Of a DNA stretch of 14,094 nt, positions 6,665-14,038 are shown one piece after another. Both the position numbers and the translations under genes were made by a program. Positions within the stretch are counted from its first letter, which is position 1; the number at the start of each line of letters is the position of its first letter. Under the pieces are notes generated by a model that saw only the letters and a list, made by a program, of their open reading frames with translations, did no database searches and had not been told where the DNA came from. The stretch is from assembly GCA_964450355.1 (NCBI GenBank), contig CAYVDH010000086.1:1-14094 (forward strand). The letters are read 5' to 3'. Source of the stretch: CAYVDH01 sp964450355 (lineage in GTDB: Bacteria; Bacteroidota; Bacteroidia; NS11-12g; UBA955).

Positions 6665-7644
6665 AATATCATTTTTTTTTATGTTGCTTACTGTTTTCAA
6701 TAGTAGGTTGTGAAAATGGATGCAATAAAAAAATTGAAGTAGATAATGTAGATACAACAGAAACAAAATCAACAAAAAAAGTTGTTAATTTTAATCAAGA
6801 CAGCGCCTTTGATTTTGTAAAAAAACAAGTTGATTTTGGTCCAAGAGTGCCTGGATCCAATGGACATTTTAATTGTCATCAATTTTTACTTCAAACCTTG
6901 ACCCATTTTGCAGATACTGTTTACACCCAGAATTCAACAGCAAAAACTTTTGACAATAAAATAATACCAGTTAAAAACATCATAGCTTCTTTCAATCCTA
7001 AAGCAATTAAAAGAGTGATTATTTGTGCCCATTGGGATACAAGGCCTTTTGCTGATCAGGATGATGAAAATAAAGATAAGCCAATATTAGGAGCCAATGA
7101 TGGCGCTAGTGGTGTTGGGGTGATTTTGCAAATTGCATCCGTTTTAAAAACAAATAAAATAGATTATGGCATTGATTTAATTTTATTTGATGCCGAAGAT
7201 TGGGGAGATAATTCTGGTCAAGTACCAGACAGTTATTGTTTGGGGTCACAATTTTGGGCCAAGAATCCTCATGTAACAAATTATAAAGCTGATTTTGGAA
7301 TATTACTAGATATGGTAGGAGCTAAAGATGCCTTATTTGGTTATGAGGGTACAAGTATGGACAACGCTTCTTATCAATTAAATTTAGTATGGTCAGAAGC
7401 CAATGAATCAGGTTATGGAAAATATTTTGTAAATGCACAAAGAGGTTACATCACAGATGATCATTATTACATGATGAAATATTTACCTCAAATTCCTGTC
7501 ATAGACATCATACATTTCGACCCAACAACCAATTCAAGATTTGGTAAATATTGGCATACACACGATGACAATATGGATGCTGTAGATAAAAACACACTTA
7601 AAGCTGTAGGTCAGACTATGCTTAATGTTATTTATAATTACTGA
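6649..7644 (+). CDS. M28-family zinc peptidase-like lipoprotein, probable glutaminyl-peptide cyclotransferase
   Basis: 331 residues with a lipoprotein signal: basic start, hydrophobic core, and lipobox S-I-V-G-C with the cysteine at 21. It is thus likely lipid-anchored in the cell envelope. The rest is an M28 fold with a glutaminyl-cyclase pattern: FGPRVPGS (63-70), CAHWDTRPFAD (126-136), GANDGASG (148-155, Asp151 a metal ligand), FDAEDWG (180-186, E183/D184), YCLGSQFWA (196-204), LLDMVG (219-224, Asp221) and WHTHDDNMD (302-310, His303). In animal glutaminyl cyclases the matching positions bind one zinc and the substrate; here the usual Glu-Glu pair reads Glu-Asp. I infer conversion of N-terminal glutamine to pyroglutamate on exported proteins, but an aminopeptidase is possible. 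It overlaps apaG by 16 bp and ends in a 7-bp tail-to-tail overlap with the next gene. Confidence 0.87.
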   Translation: MGKKLKYHFFLCCLLFSIVGCENGCNKKIEVDNVDTTETKSTKKVVNFNQDSAFDFVKKQVDFGPRVPGSNGHFNCHQFLLQTLTHFADTVYTQNSTAKTFDNKIIPVKNIIASFNPKAIKRVIICAHWDTRPFADQDDENKDKPILGANDGASGVGVILQIASVLKTNKIDYGIDLILFDAEDWGDNSGQVPDSYCLGSQFWAKNPHVTNYKADFGILLDMVGAKDALFGYEGTSMDNASYQLNLVWSEANESGYGKYFVNAQRGYITDDHYYMMKYLPQIPVIDIIHFDPTTNSRFGKYWHTHDDNMDAVDKNTLKAVGQTMLNVIYNY

Positions 7645-8492
7645 GGAAAAGACAATAATCCTCCAGTGTGAATCAAACAAATTTTATTTTCACTAGTAAA
7701 ATATTTTTTTTGAAGTAAATCTTCAACTGCCATTAGCATTTTGCCAGTATAAATAGGTTCTGTTTTAATTCCAGTTTCATCGTAAAACATTTTGATATAA
7801 TGGATCAAATTTTCATCAATTTTTCCGTATTTCCCTCTTTCATAGCCATGCATGATATCCCAATGTTTTGTTGGGTATTTGCTCATTCTTTTATCTAAAT
7901 CAAAGTTGTTTTTAAAAGTGCTTATACCAATAATTTTACTGTTGATATTTTTTTCAATTACTCCTTGAACAAGCCCTTCCATGGTAGTGCCAGTGCCAAG
8001 AGCTAGAACTATAAAATCAGGATTGGATTGAATGTCATCAAGCATTTCTTTGCAACCTATTAATGCAAGTTCATGGTCACCACCTTCTTTGATTATTAGG
8101 GTGTCATCAGTTTGGGAATTGTTGTAATAAATATCTGATTTGTTTTTAAATTCTTCTCTGGAAATATGTAACAATTCCATATTCAAATCCAAACACAATT
8201 TTTCATAATGATTTAATTCCCTTTTCTCATTTCCTCTGATGTAAGCTGCCGATTTTATATTGTAATGATTACAGGCATAAGCAAGTGCAACAACATGGTT
8301 AGAATAAGCCCCTCCAAAAGTGATGATTTTTTTAATGTTTTTTTGAACAGCGTAATCAATGATGTGCTTTAGTTTACGCCATTTATTACCACTTATTATT
8401 TCATGTATTACATCATCTCGCAATAAGCTAATGTGATTAGAATTAAATAAAGAAAATGAAAGGTTTTGCTCAAATGAAGTATTAAAAGGCAT
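7638..8492 (-). CDS. PLP-dependent 1-aminocyclopropane-1-carboxylate deaminase/D-cysteine desulfhydrase family protein
   Basis: 284 residues, rather short for the family (commonly 300-340). This fold-type II PLP family includes ACC deaminase and D-cysteine desulfhydrase, which release ammonia from small amino acids. The PLP lysine is expected to be K37 in SGNKWRKL (34-41). The other cofactor contacts appear as TFGGAYSNH (58-66), KEGGDHELALIG (135-146) and GTGTTMEGL (166-174), and HTGG lies near the end. Substrate cannot be told from these motifs, so neither ACC nor D-cysteine should be assumed; many Bacteroidota carry such a gene without known ACC metabolism. ATG at 8492-8490 is the only sensible start, with a -7 box ending 8 nt before it. 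The stop overlaps the M28 gene's stop region (7638-7644). Confidence 0.88.
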   Translation of the reverse strand: MPFNTSFEQNLSFSLFNSNHISLLRDDVIHEIISGNKWRKLKHIIDYAVQKNIKKIITFGGAYSNHVVALAYACNHYNIKSAAYIRGNEKRELNHYEKLCLDLNMELLHISREEFKNKSDIYYNNSQTDDTLIIKEGGDHELALIGCKEMLDDIQSNPDFIVLALGTGTTMEGLVQGVIEKNINSKIIGISTFKNNFDLDKRMSKYPTKHWDIMHGYERGKYGKIDENLIHYIKMFYDETGIKTEPIYTGKMLMAVEDLLQKKYFTSENKICLIHTGGLLSFPQ

Positions 8493-8500
8493 TTAAAATG

Positions 8501-8508
8501 CAAATATA
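8501..8508 (-). promoter_or_regulatory. Promoter -7 box for the PLP-enzyme gene
   Basis: On the minus strand TATATTTG (8508-8501) matches TAnnTTTG exactly. The ATG follows after 8 nt, so the mRNA would be leaderless or carry only a few extra bases. I found no convincing -33 TTG. Confidence 0.5.
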
Positions 8509-8522
8509 TTCAAATAGATTTT

Positions 8523-8530
8523 TACATTTG
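8523..8530 (+). promoter_or_regulatory. Promoter -7 box for the DUF4286 gene
   Basis: TACATTTG matches TAnnTTTG exactly and ends 7 nt before the ATG at 8538, again implying a leaderless or near-leaderless mRNA. No clear -33 element is present. It faces away from the box at 8501-8508 with 14 bp between the boxes. Confidence 0.5.
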
Positions 8531-8537
8531 CATTCTT

Positions 8538-8846
8538 ATGATTATATACAATGTCACTTGCAATTTAAATCAAGAATTAGAAGAAGAGTGGTTAGATTGG
8601 ATGAAAAACGAACACTTACCCGAAGTGATGTCAACCAATAAATTTTTGGAATACAGAATTCTTAAGCTATTAACTCAAGTAGAAGATAATGAAGGAGTGA
8701 ATTATGCCATACAGTACAGATGTGCAACAATTGAAGATTATCATGATTACATCAATAATCACGGTCCGGTATTAAGAGAAAAAACAATTAAAAAATACGG
8801 TGACAAAGTTTTAACTTTCAGAACCCTGTTGCAAGAAATAAAATAA
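8538..8846 (+). CDS. DUF4286 family protein
   Basis: 102 residues, the usual length of this small Bacteroidota family. It begins MIIYNVTCNL, followed by an acidic helix (ELEEEWLDWMKNEHLPEVM, about 14-32), EYRILKLL, and the strand YAIQYRCATIEDYHDYI ahead of GPVLREK. The W-x-x-W-M-K-x-E-H-L-P-E-V-M arrangement and the alternating strand/helix pattern suggest a ferredoxin-like alpha-beta fold similar to Dabb or antibiotic-monooxygenase-like domains; that fold is inference. No function is established. It is cytosolic, with no signal or TM. It is divergently placed from the PLP-enzyme gene and lies 55 bp before the next plus-strand gene. Confidence 0.85.
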   Translation: MIIYNVTCNLNQELEEEWLDWMKNEHLPEVMSTNKFLEYRILKLLTQVEDNEGVNYAIQYRCATIEDYHDYINNHGPVLREKTIKKYGDKVLTFRTLLQEIK

Positions 8847-8880
8847 AAATAAAAAATACTCAACATCACAATAAAATAAT

Positions 8881-8888
8881 TATTTTTG
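8881..8888 (+). promoter_or_regulatory. Promoter -7 box for the unknown/mutase gene pair
   Basis: TATTTTTG matches TAnnTTTG exactly and ends 13 nt before the ATG at 8902, giving a predicted leader of fewer than ten bases. No -33 TTG is seen at the expected distance, so the call rests on one box. Confidence 0.4.
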
Positions 8889-8901
8889 CGCTAATATATA
8901 C

Positions 8902-9435
8902 ATGGATCCATTATTACAAACATTTCTAGAAATATTAAAATACATCATTCCTTCGTTAGTTGTTTTTATGGTTTGTTATGTCATCATCAATAAAGTGATG
9001 GAAGACAACATAGCAAGATTGCAATTAGACATCAGAAAAGAATCCGCTAAATTTTTAACACCACTAAAATTACAAGCTTATGAAAGAATGATATTATTTC
9101 TTGAAAGAATAAGTCCACAAAGTTTAATCAATCAATACATGGAGACAGGTTCTACTGCATTGGGTTTAAAACATTTGATGGAAGCAGCAGTTCACCAAGA
9201 ATTTTCTCATAACTTATCACAACAGATATATGTCAGTAATCAAGCATGGAACATCATCAAAGTAGTGAAAGAAGAAGTCATTCAACTTTTACATACTACA
9301 CATGAATCGTTGCCATCTAATTCAACAGGTATTGATTATTCAAAAGCCATAGTGGACAGAATGATTGCTGAGAACAAAATTCCTACTCAAAAAGCGATAG
9401 ATTTTCTTAAAGCAGAAATCAATTTGTATTTTTAA
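8902..9435 (+). CDS. Unknown protein with one N-terminal membrane helix, coupled to the mutase gene
   Basis: 177 residues. Residues about 14-32 (IIPSLVVFMVCYVIINKVM) form a single hydrophobic helix; the remainder is mostly helical and charged (LDIRKESAKFLTPLKLQAYERMILFLERI and onward) and is probably cytoplasmic. I recognise no enzyme motif. I recall similar short one-TM proteins, annotated only as a domain of unknown function in Bacteroidota, but cannot verify a family number from sequence alone. The stop codon shares its last base with the start of the mutase gene (TAATG, 9433-9437), so the two are almost certainly translated together. That tight linkage is the only functional clue and hints at a role next to methylmalonyl-CoA mutase. 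Confidence 0.75.
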   Translation: MDPLLQTFLEILKYIIPSLVVFMVCYVIINKVMEDNIARLQLDIRKESAKFLTPLKLQAYERMILFLERISPQSLINQYMETGSTALGLKHLMEAAVHQEFSHNLSQQIYVSNQAWNIIKVVKEEVIQLLHTTHESLPSNSTGIDYSKAIVDRMIAENKIPTQKAIDFLKAEINLYF

Positions 9436-10991
9436 TGAGCGAAAAAATCATCAAAACAGACAGCGGTATTGAAATAAATTCAGTTTATTCAACACACACA
9501 TCAAACAATCAACTACCTGGAGAGTTTCCATTTACCAGAGGAATTAGAAATGACATGTACCGCAGCAAACTGTGGACCATGCGTCAATATGCTGGATTTT
9601 CTACTGCAGAAGAATCCAATAAAAGATACCATTATTTATTGAAACAAGGCACAATGGGATTATCAGTAGCATTTGATTTGCCAACTCAAATTGGTTATGA
9701 TAGTGATCATGTTTTTTCCGAAGGGGAAGTTGGTAAAGTTGGTGTAGCTATCGATTCACTTAAAGATATAGAAACATTGTTTGATGGCATTCAATTGCAA
9801 GACATAACAACAAGTATGACCATCAATGCGACAGCATCAACCTTGTTGTCCATGTACATTGCATTAGCTAAAAAACAAGGAGCTGATTTGTCTAAGATTT
9901 CGGGTACAATTCAAAATGATATTTTAAAAGAATATGCAGCAAGGGGTACTTATATATACCCTCCTAAGCCCAGCATGAAATTGATTACTGATATATTTGA
10001 TTATTGCAGTAAAGAAATTCCAAAATGGAATACCATTTCAATTTCAGGTTACCATATTAGAGAAGCGGGTAGCAATGCTGTTCAAGAATTGGCTTTTACA
10101 TTAGCCAATGGTAAAGCATATGTTAAAGCAGCACTTGAAAAAGGATTAGATATAAATGTGTTTGCAAAACGTTTGTCGTTTTTTTTCAATGCACATAATG
10201 ATTTATTTGAAGAGGTTGCAAAATTCAGAGCAGCTAGAAGAATGTGGGCTAACATCACAAAAGAATTAGGTGCTACTGACCCACAAGCTCAAATGTTAAG
10301 GTTCCATACTCAAACAGGTGGATCAACTTTAACAGCGCAACAACCAGAGAATAATGTTGTAAGAGTGACTATTCAAGCATTGTCTGCAGTATTAGGAGGA
10401 ACACAGAGTTTGCATACCAATGGATATGATGAAGCATTGAGTTTGCCAACAGAAAGTGCAGCAAGAACAGCTTTGAGAACTCAACAAATTATAGGATACG
10501 AAAGTGGTGTGACTAAAACTGTTGATCCTTTAGGTGGAAGTTATTATGTTGAGGAGTTGACAAATCAAATAGAAGAAAAAGCTTACCAATACATTCAAAC
10601 AATAGATGCAATGGGTGGAAGTGTAAATGCAATAGAACAAGGTTACATTCAAAATGAAATTGCAAAAAGTGCTTATTTGTATCAAAAACAAATTGAAGAT
10701 AAATCTAAAATAATTATTGGAGTCAATCAATTTGAATCTAATTTAAATGAAACAAAACCTGTATTTAAAATTGATGACAGCATCAGAAAAATTCAAATGG
10801 ATAAATTGAATCAATTAAAATCAGAAAGAAACAATGAACAAGTTGATATTTCTTTAAATAATTTAAGAACAGCATCAGTGGAAAATAAAAATGTGATGCC
10901 TTATATTATAGAGTGTGTTGAAAATTATTCAACATTAGGTGAAATTGCAGATGTATTTAGAAAAGAATTTGGTGAATTTAAGGGCAGTTAA
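9435..10991 (+). CDS. Methylmalonyl-CoA mutase catalytic (large) subunit without B12-binding domain
   Basis: 518 residues covering only the TIM-barrel substrate domain. The enzyme interconverts (R)-methylmalonyl-CoA and succinyl-CoA by an adenosylcobalamin radical mechanism. Motifs include FTRGIRNDMYRSKLWTMRQY (33-52), AFDLPTQIGYDSD (79-91), GTIQNDILKEYAAR (157-170), YIYPPKPSM (173-181), SGYHIREAG (204-212) and GGTQSLHTN (321-329). Tyr52 and Arg170 correspond to Tyr89 and Arg207 of the Propionibacterium enzyme, which favour methylmalonyl-CoA over isobutyryl-CoA (Phe and Gln there), and His207 matches catalytic His244. The C-terminus ends without the D-x-H-x-x-G cobalamin motif, so a separate B12-binding subunit must be encoded elsewhere. 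The start overlaps the upstream gene by one base. It probably serves propionate or branched-chain degradation. Confidence 0.93.
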   Translation: MSEKIIKTDSGIEINSVYSTHTSNNQLPGEFPFTRGIRNDMYRSKLWTMRQYAGFSTAEESNKRYHYLLKQGTMGLSVAFDLPTQIGYDSDHVFSEGEVGKVGVAIDSLKDIETLFDGIQLQDITTSMTINATASTLLSMYIALAKKQGADLSKISGTIQNDILKEYAARGTYIYPPKPSMKLITDIFDYCSKEIPKWNTISISGYHIREAGSNAVQELAFTLANGKAYVKAALEKGLDINVFAKRLSFFFNAHNDLFEEVAKFRAARRMWANITKELGATDPQAQMLRFHTQTGGSTLTAQQPENNVVRVTIQALSAVLGGTQSLHTNGYDEALSLPTESAARTALRTQQIIGYESGVTKTVDPLGGSYYVEELTNQIEEKAYQYIQTIDAMGGSVNAIEQGYIQNEIAKSAYLYQKQIEDKSKIIIGVNQFESNLNETKPVFKIDDSIRKIQMDKLNQLKSERNNEQVDISLNNLRTASVENKNVMPYIIECVENYSTLGEIADVFRKEFGEFKGS

Positions 10992-11240
10992 TTTAAGATA
11001 TTAACAATAATATTTTTTTTAAACATTTAATTCAGTTAAATTCACATTCACTTAAAATAATTAACACAAACTTAAAATTTGCTTAATCGTATTTAAACAA
11101 ATATTAAAGCAATTCTATGTATAAAAAAAAGATGAAAAACAAATGAAAAAAATTTTTTTTACAACTTTTTTTGAACGTAATTTCAGAACTGAATTCAATA
11201 CTATACAACAACATTACAAATTACTGAAAAACAATTAAAT
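10992..11240 (+). other. 249-bp A/T-tract-rich spacer upstream of dnaA
   Basis: No gene is seen here. A short all-A/T hairpin (10998-11003 with 11008-11013) followed by a T run is only a weak terminator candidate for the mutase gene. AAAATTTG at 11074-11081 is one base away from a -7 box but has no -33 partner. From 11123 to 11172 five A or T tracts of 5-8 bases occur at roughly one-turn spacing, which predicts curved DNA. I found no match to the DnaA box TTATnCACA on either strand, so an origin is not supported. Confidence 0.5.
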
Positions 11241-12692
11241 ATGACAAGCATGAGTGGACAACAATTTAACGCTGAAACTGTTTGGGCAAGTTGCCTAAAA
11301 ATTATAAAAGACAATTTAAACTCTCAAAGTTTTAAAACATGGTTTGAGCCAATTAAATCTGTAAAACTCGAAAACAAAGTTTTAACGATACAAGTACCAA
11401 GTCAATTTTTTTATGAATGGTTAGAAGAACACTATGTTACATTATTACAAAAAACCTTAAAACAAATTTTAGGAGTTGGAGCAAAATTGGAATACAACAT
11501 CATAGTTGAAAATAGTACTCCTTCTTCTGGTCCTTATACTATTAATGTGCCAACAGGTAATGGCAAAAAAACTGTGACCAACGAAATGAATTTACCATTG
11601 AATGTTACAAACAACATTAAAAATCCATTCATCATTCCTGGTTTAAGAAAAGTTCCTATCGATTCACAATTAAATAATAAATATACATTTGATAATTTTA
11701 TAGAAGGTGAATGTAACCGATTAGCTCGTGGAGCTGGTTGGGCAGTTGCTCATAATCCTGGTGGTACTGCTTATAATCCTTTGATGATATTTGGAGGTGT
11801 TGGTTTAGGTAAAACTCACTTAGTTCATGCTATAGGAAATTTAATTAAACAATTGAATAAAAATAAAACTGTCATTTATGTTTCTGCTGAAAGATTCATC
11901 AATCAATTTGTGGAATCTGTGAAAGCAAATAATCAAAATGATTTTGTGAATTTTTATCAATCAATGGATGTTCTTATTGTAGATGATGTTCATCAATTAG
12001 CACAAAAAACAAGAACACAAGAAATATTTTTTACCATATTCAATCAATTGCATCAAGCTGGCAAACAAATTATTTTAACCAGTGATAAAGCACCTAAAGA
12101 CATTAAAGATGTAGATGAAAGATTATTATCTAGATTTAAATGGGGATTGTCTGCAGATTTAACTATGCCAGACTTTGAAACACGAATTGCCATTTTAGAA
12201 AATAAAGCATATGAAAGTGGATTATCACTTCATCGCGAAGTTGTAGAATACATAGCTCACAATATAGATACCAATGTCAGAGAAATTGAAGGAGCTCTTA
12301 TTTCACTTTTAGCTCAAAGTTCACTCAATAGAAAAGAAATTGATTTAGATTTAGCTAAACAAATGATGAAGAATTTTGTAAAAAATGCTACCAGAGAAAT
12401 CAGCATCGATTACATTCAAAAATTAGTTTGCGATTACTACAATGTTTCAGTTGAAAATGTAAAATCAAAAACTCGTAAAAGAGAAATTGTTCAAGCTAGA
12501 CAAATTGCAATGTACTTTGCTAAAGATTTAACTAAAGCTTCACTAAAAAATATTGGAACTCATTTTGGCAACAGAGATCACAGTACTGTTATTCATGCTT
12601 GTCAAACTGTAAATGATTTGATGGATACAGATAAAAAATTCAAACACGATGTTGAGGAATTAAACAAAAGAATTAGAATTAATACCTATTAA
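11241..12692 (+). CDS. dnaA: Chromosomal replication initiator protein DnaA
   Basis: 483 residues with all four DnaA domains. Domain I spans about 10-90 (AETVWASCLKIIKDNL then FKTWFEPIKS). A variable Asn/Pro-containing linker follows (about 91-145). The AAA+ domain III has Walker A GGVGLGKT (185-192), Walker B LIVDDV (245-250), sensor 1 LTSD (279-282) and the arginine-finger region ERLLSRFKWG (293-302). Domain IV ends with the DNA-binding signature GNRDHSTVIHACQTV (443-457). After Walker B the sequence reads HQLAQKTRTQE where many DnaA proteins have a Q/H-F-x-A/F-G-K-E type run, a small divergence. ATG at 11241 is preferred; a second ATG at 11250 would shorten it by three residues. It binds ATP and DnaA boxes to open the origin. 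It stands alone between a 249-bp spacer and a strong terminator. Confidence 0.98.
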   Translation: MTSMSGQQFNAETVWASCLKIIKDNLNSQSFKTWFEPIKSVKLENKVLTIQVPSQFFYEWLEEHYVTLLQKTLKQILGVGAKLEYNIIVENSTPSSGPYTINVPTGNGKKTVTNEMNLPLNVTNNIKNPFIIPGLRKVPIDSQLNNKYTFDNFIEGECNRLARGAGWAVAHNPGGTAYNPLMIFGGVGLGKTHLVHAIGNLIKQLNKNKTVIYVSAERFINQFVESVKANNQNDFVNFYQSMDVLIVDDVHQLAQKTRTQEIFFTIFNQLHQAGKQIILTSDKAPKDIKDVDERLLSRFKWGLSADLTMPDFETRIAILENKAYESGLSLHREVVEYIAHNIDTNVREIEGALISLLAQSSLNRKEIDLDLAKQMMKNFVKNATREISIDYIQKLVCDYYNVSVENVKSKTRKREIVQARQIAMYFAKDLTKASLKNIGTHFGNRDHSTVIHACQTVNDLMDTDKKFKHDVEELNKRIRINTY

Positions 12693-12717
12693 TCAAAAAT
12701 AAATTTTAACACATTTT

Positions 12718-12751
12718 AAAAAGGCTTGATATTTTTCAAGCCTTTTTTTTT
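12718..12751 (+). terminator. Intrinsic terminator after dnaA
   Basis: A 12-bp perfect stem (12718-12729 pairing with 12736-12747; core GGCTTGA/TCAAGCC) with a 6-nt loop leads into an unbroken T tract to 12751. It lies 26 bp after the dnaA stop and is the clearest terminator in the window. Confidence 0.93.
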
Positions 12752-12776
12752 GTAATGATTTTTTTTTCTTGCGTTA

Positions 12777-12784
12777 TATATTTC
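12777..12784 (+). promoter_or_regulatory. Weak candidate -7 box for the PorP/SprF-like gene
   Basis: TATATTTC differs at one base from TAnnTTTG and lies after the dnaA terminator, where a new promoter is required. The nearest upstream TTTG (12749-12752) is 24 bp away, somewhat far. The leader would be about 50 nt. Confidence 0.25.
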
Positions 12785-12838
12785 AAAAGGAGTTTTAATT
12801 TCTTTTAATCCTCTTTTTAATAATTCAATTTAAAACTT

Positions 12839-13915
12839 ATGAAAAAAATAAAAAATTACTCAATCATACTTTTTTTTGCTTTTGCTGATAATTTGTTTTC
12901 TCAACAAGAAACATATTTAACCCATTTTCAATTTAACAAAGTTCTTTATAATTCTGCTTACTCAGGATTAAGCAATCAATTTTGTATTTCATCTAATTCA
13001 CATCAACAATGGAGAGGTTATACTGATCGCACCTTAGAGTTTAATCCAGAAAGTGTTGAAGGAGCTAAACTGGATCAATTTAATACTGGTGCTCAAACAA
13101 ATCTTCTTACAATTAATTCCCCTTTGCCCTTAAATTTTGGAGCGGGTTTGGTAGTGATGAAAGACGTTTTAGGCTATGAAAAAAATACACATTTAAAATT
13201 ATTGTTGAGCAAAAAATTTGAATTAAAAAATAACAGTATTTTGTCTTTTGGGTTTGATGTAAACAGACTTCAAAAAGGATTAGAAGGTAAAATGTTAAAA
13301 CCACTTGCCCCAAATGACCCATTGGTTCCAAATAATTATGTCACCGATCAACATTTGATGTTTGGAAGTTCTGTTTTTTACATGAATCCTTTTATCAATC
13401 ATACTAAAACGAAAAATTTATGGATGGGTTTGTCTGTTTCTAATCTCAATGAAAGAGAATTTGTGTTTATTAATTCAAAATCTGAACAAGTTACATTTTC
13501 AAAAACTAAACAACATTGGTACTTGATGTCTGGTATCACTTTTTTAGATTTATTCAGCAATCCTGATATTGTTTGGAAACCAGCTTTGATGATCAAAAGA
13601 AACACAGTTACTCAATTTGAATTGTCAAATTCCTTGGAAATTAAAAATCAATTTACCGTTGGAAATTTATACAGAACGAGCGATGATGCCATGTCTTTCT
13701 TTATTGGTTATAAATTTTTAACCAACAATTTAAAAGGATTGAGAATTGGATATGCATACGATATTACTTTATCAAGAATCAGATTAGTGTCTTCTGGTAG
13801 CCATGAGTTGCAACTTAATTATTGTTTCGATATCAGCCATATTTGTGTAATAAAACCATTTAATCTCATTCATACTCCAAGATTCTTAAATACCAAAGTG
13901 TTTCAAATCGACTAA
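12839..13915 (+). CDS. PorP/SprF family type IX secretion-associated outer-membrane protein
   Basis: 358 residues. A signal peptide (MKKIKNYSIILFFAFADNLFS, cleavage probably before QQE) is followed by the opening typical of the PorP/SprF family: THFQFNKVLYNSAYSG (28-43) and QQWRGY (56-61). Later come alternating strands of an outer-membrane barrel (LNFGAGLVVMKDVLGYEKNT, LSFGFDV, LWMGLSVSNL, FFIGYKF, LRIGYAYDITLSRI) and the family's end motif GSHELQLNYCF near 323-333, followed by PRFL. PorP and SprF are outer-membrane components or partners of the type IX secretion and gliding machinery in Bacteroidota. Many paralogues exist beside secreted adhesins, so this one need not be the core PorP. It is preceded by the dnaA terminator and followed after 123 bp by another exported protein on the same strand. 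Confidence 0.9.
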   Translation: MKKIKNYSIILFFAFADNLFSQQETYLTHFQFNKVLYNSAYSGLSNQFCISSNSHQQWRGYTDRTLEFNPESVEGAKLDQFNTGAQTNLLTINSPLPLNFGAGLVVMKDVLGYEKNTHLKLLLSKKFELKNNSILSFGFDVNRLQKGLEGKMLKPLAPNDPLVPNNYVTDQHLMFGSSVFYMNPFINHTKTKNLWMGLSVSNLNEREFVFINSKSEQVTFSKTKQHWYLMSGITFLDLFSNPDIVWKPALMIKRNTVTQFELSNSLEIKNQFTVGNLYRTSDDAMSFFIGYKFLTNNLKGLRIGYAYDITLSRIRLVSSGSHELQLNYCFDISHICVIKPFNLIHTPRFLNTKVFQID

Positions 13916-13981
13916 TAAAATAGACAATTTATGATAAATAAATTCAAATATTCCGTTTTTTTCTTTAAGAATTAAAAAAAA

Positions 13982-14013
13982 TTTGTTAAAATCATGACAA
14001 TCTACCATATTTG
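13982..14013 (+). promoter_or_regulatory. Promoter of the last, truncated gene
   Basis: TTTG at 13982-13985 and CATATTTG at 14006-14013 (one base off TAnnTTTG) are 20 bp apart, the expected distance for a Bacteroidota promoter. The predicted start near 14019 gives a leader of about 20 nt before the ATG at 14039. Confidence 0.55.
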
Positions 14014-14038
14014 TAACTTAGTACCTATAAATAAACAC

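Noticed and set aside
10998..11020. Hairpin plus T run after the mutase gene
   Set aside because: The 6-bp stem is all A/T and would be too unstable; such structures are expected by chance in this spacer.
10992..11240. Replication origin next to dnaA
   Set aside because: No DnaA boxes (TTATnCACA or its complement) could be found, and position next to dnaA alone is not enough in Bacteroidota.
13113..13605. Two minus-strand open frames opposite the PorP/SprF-like gene
   Set aside because: They are antisense to a well-supported barrel protein and show no family features.
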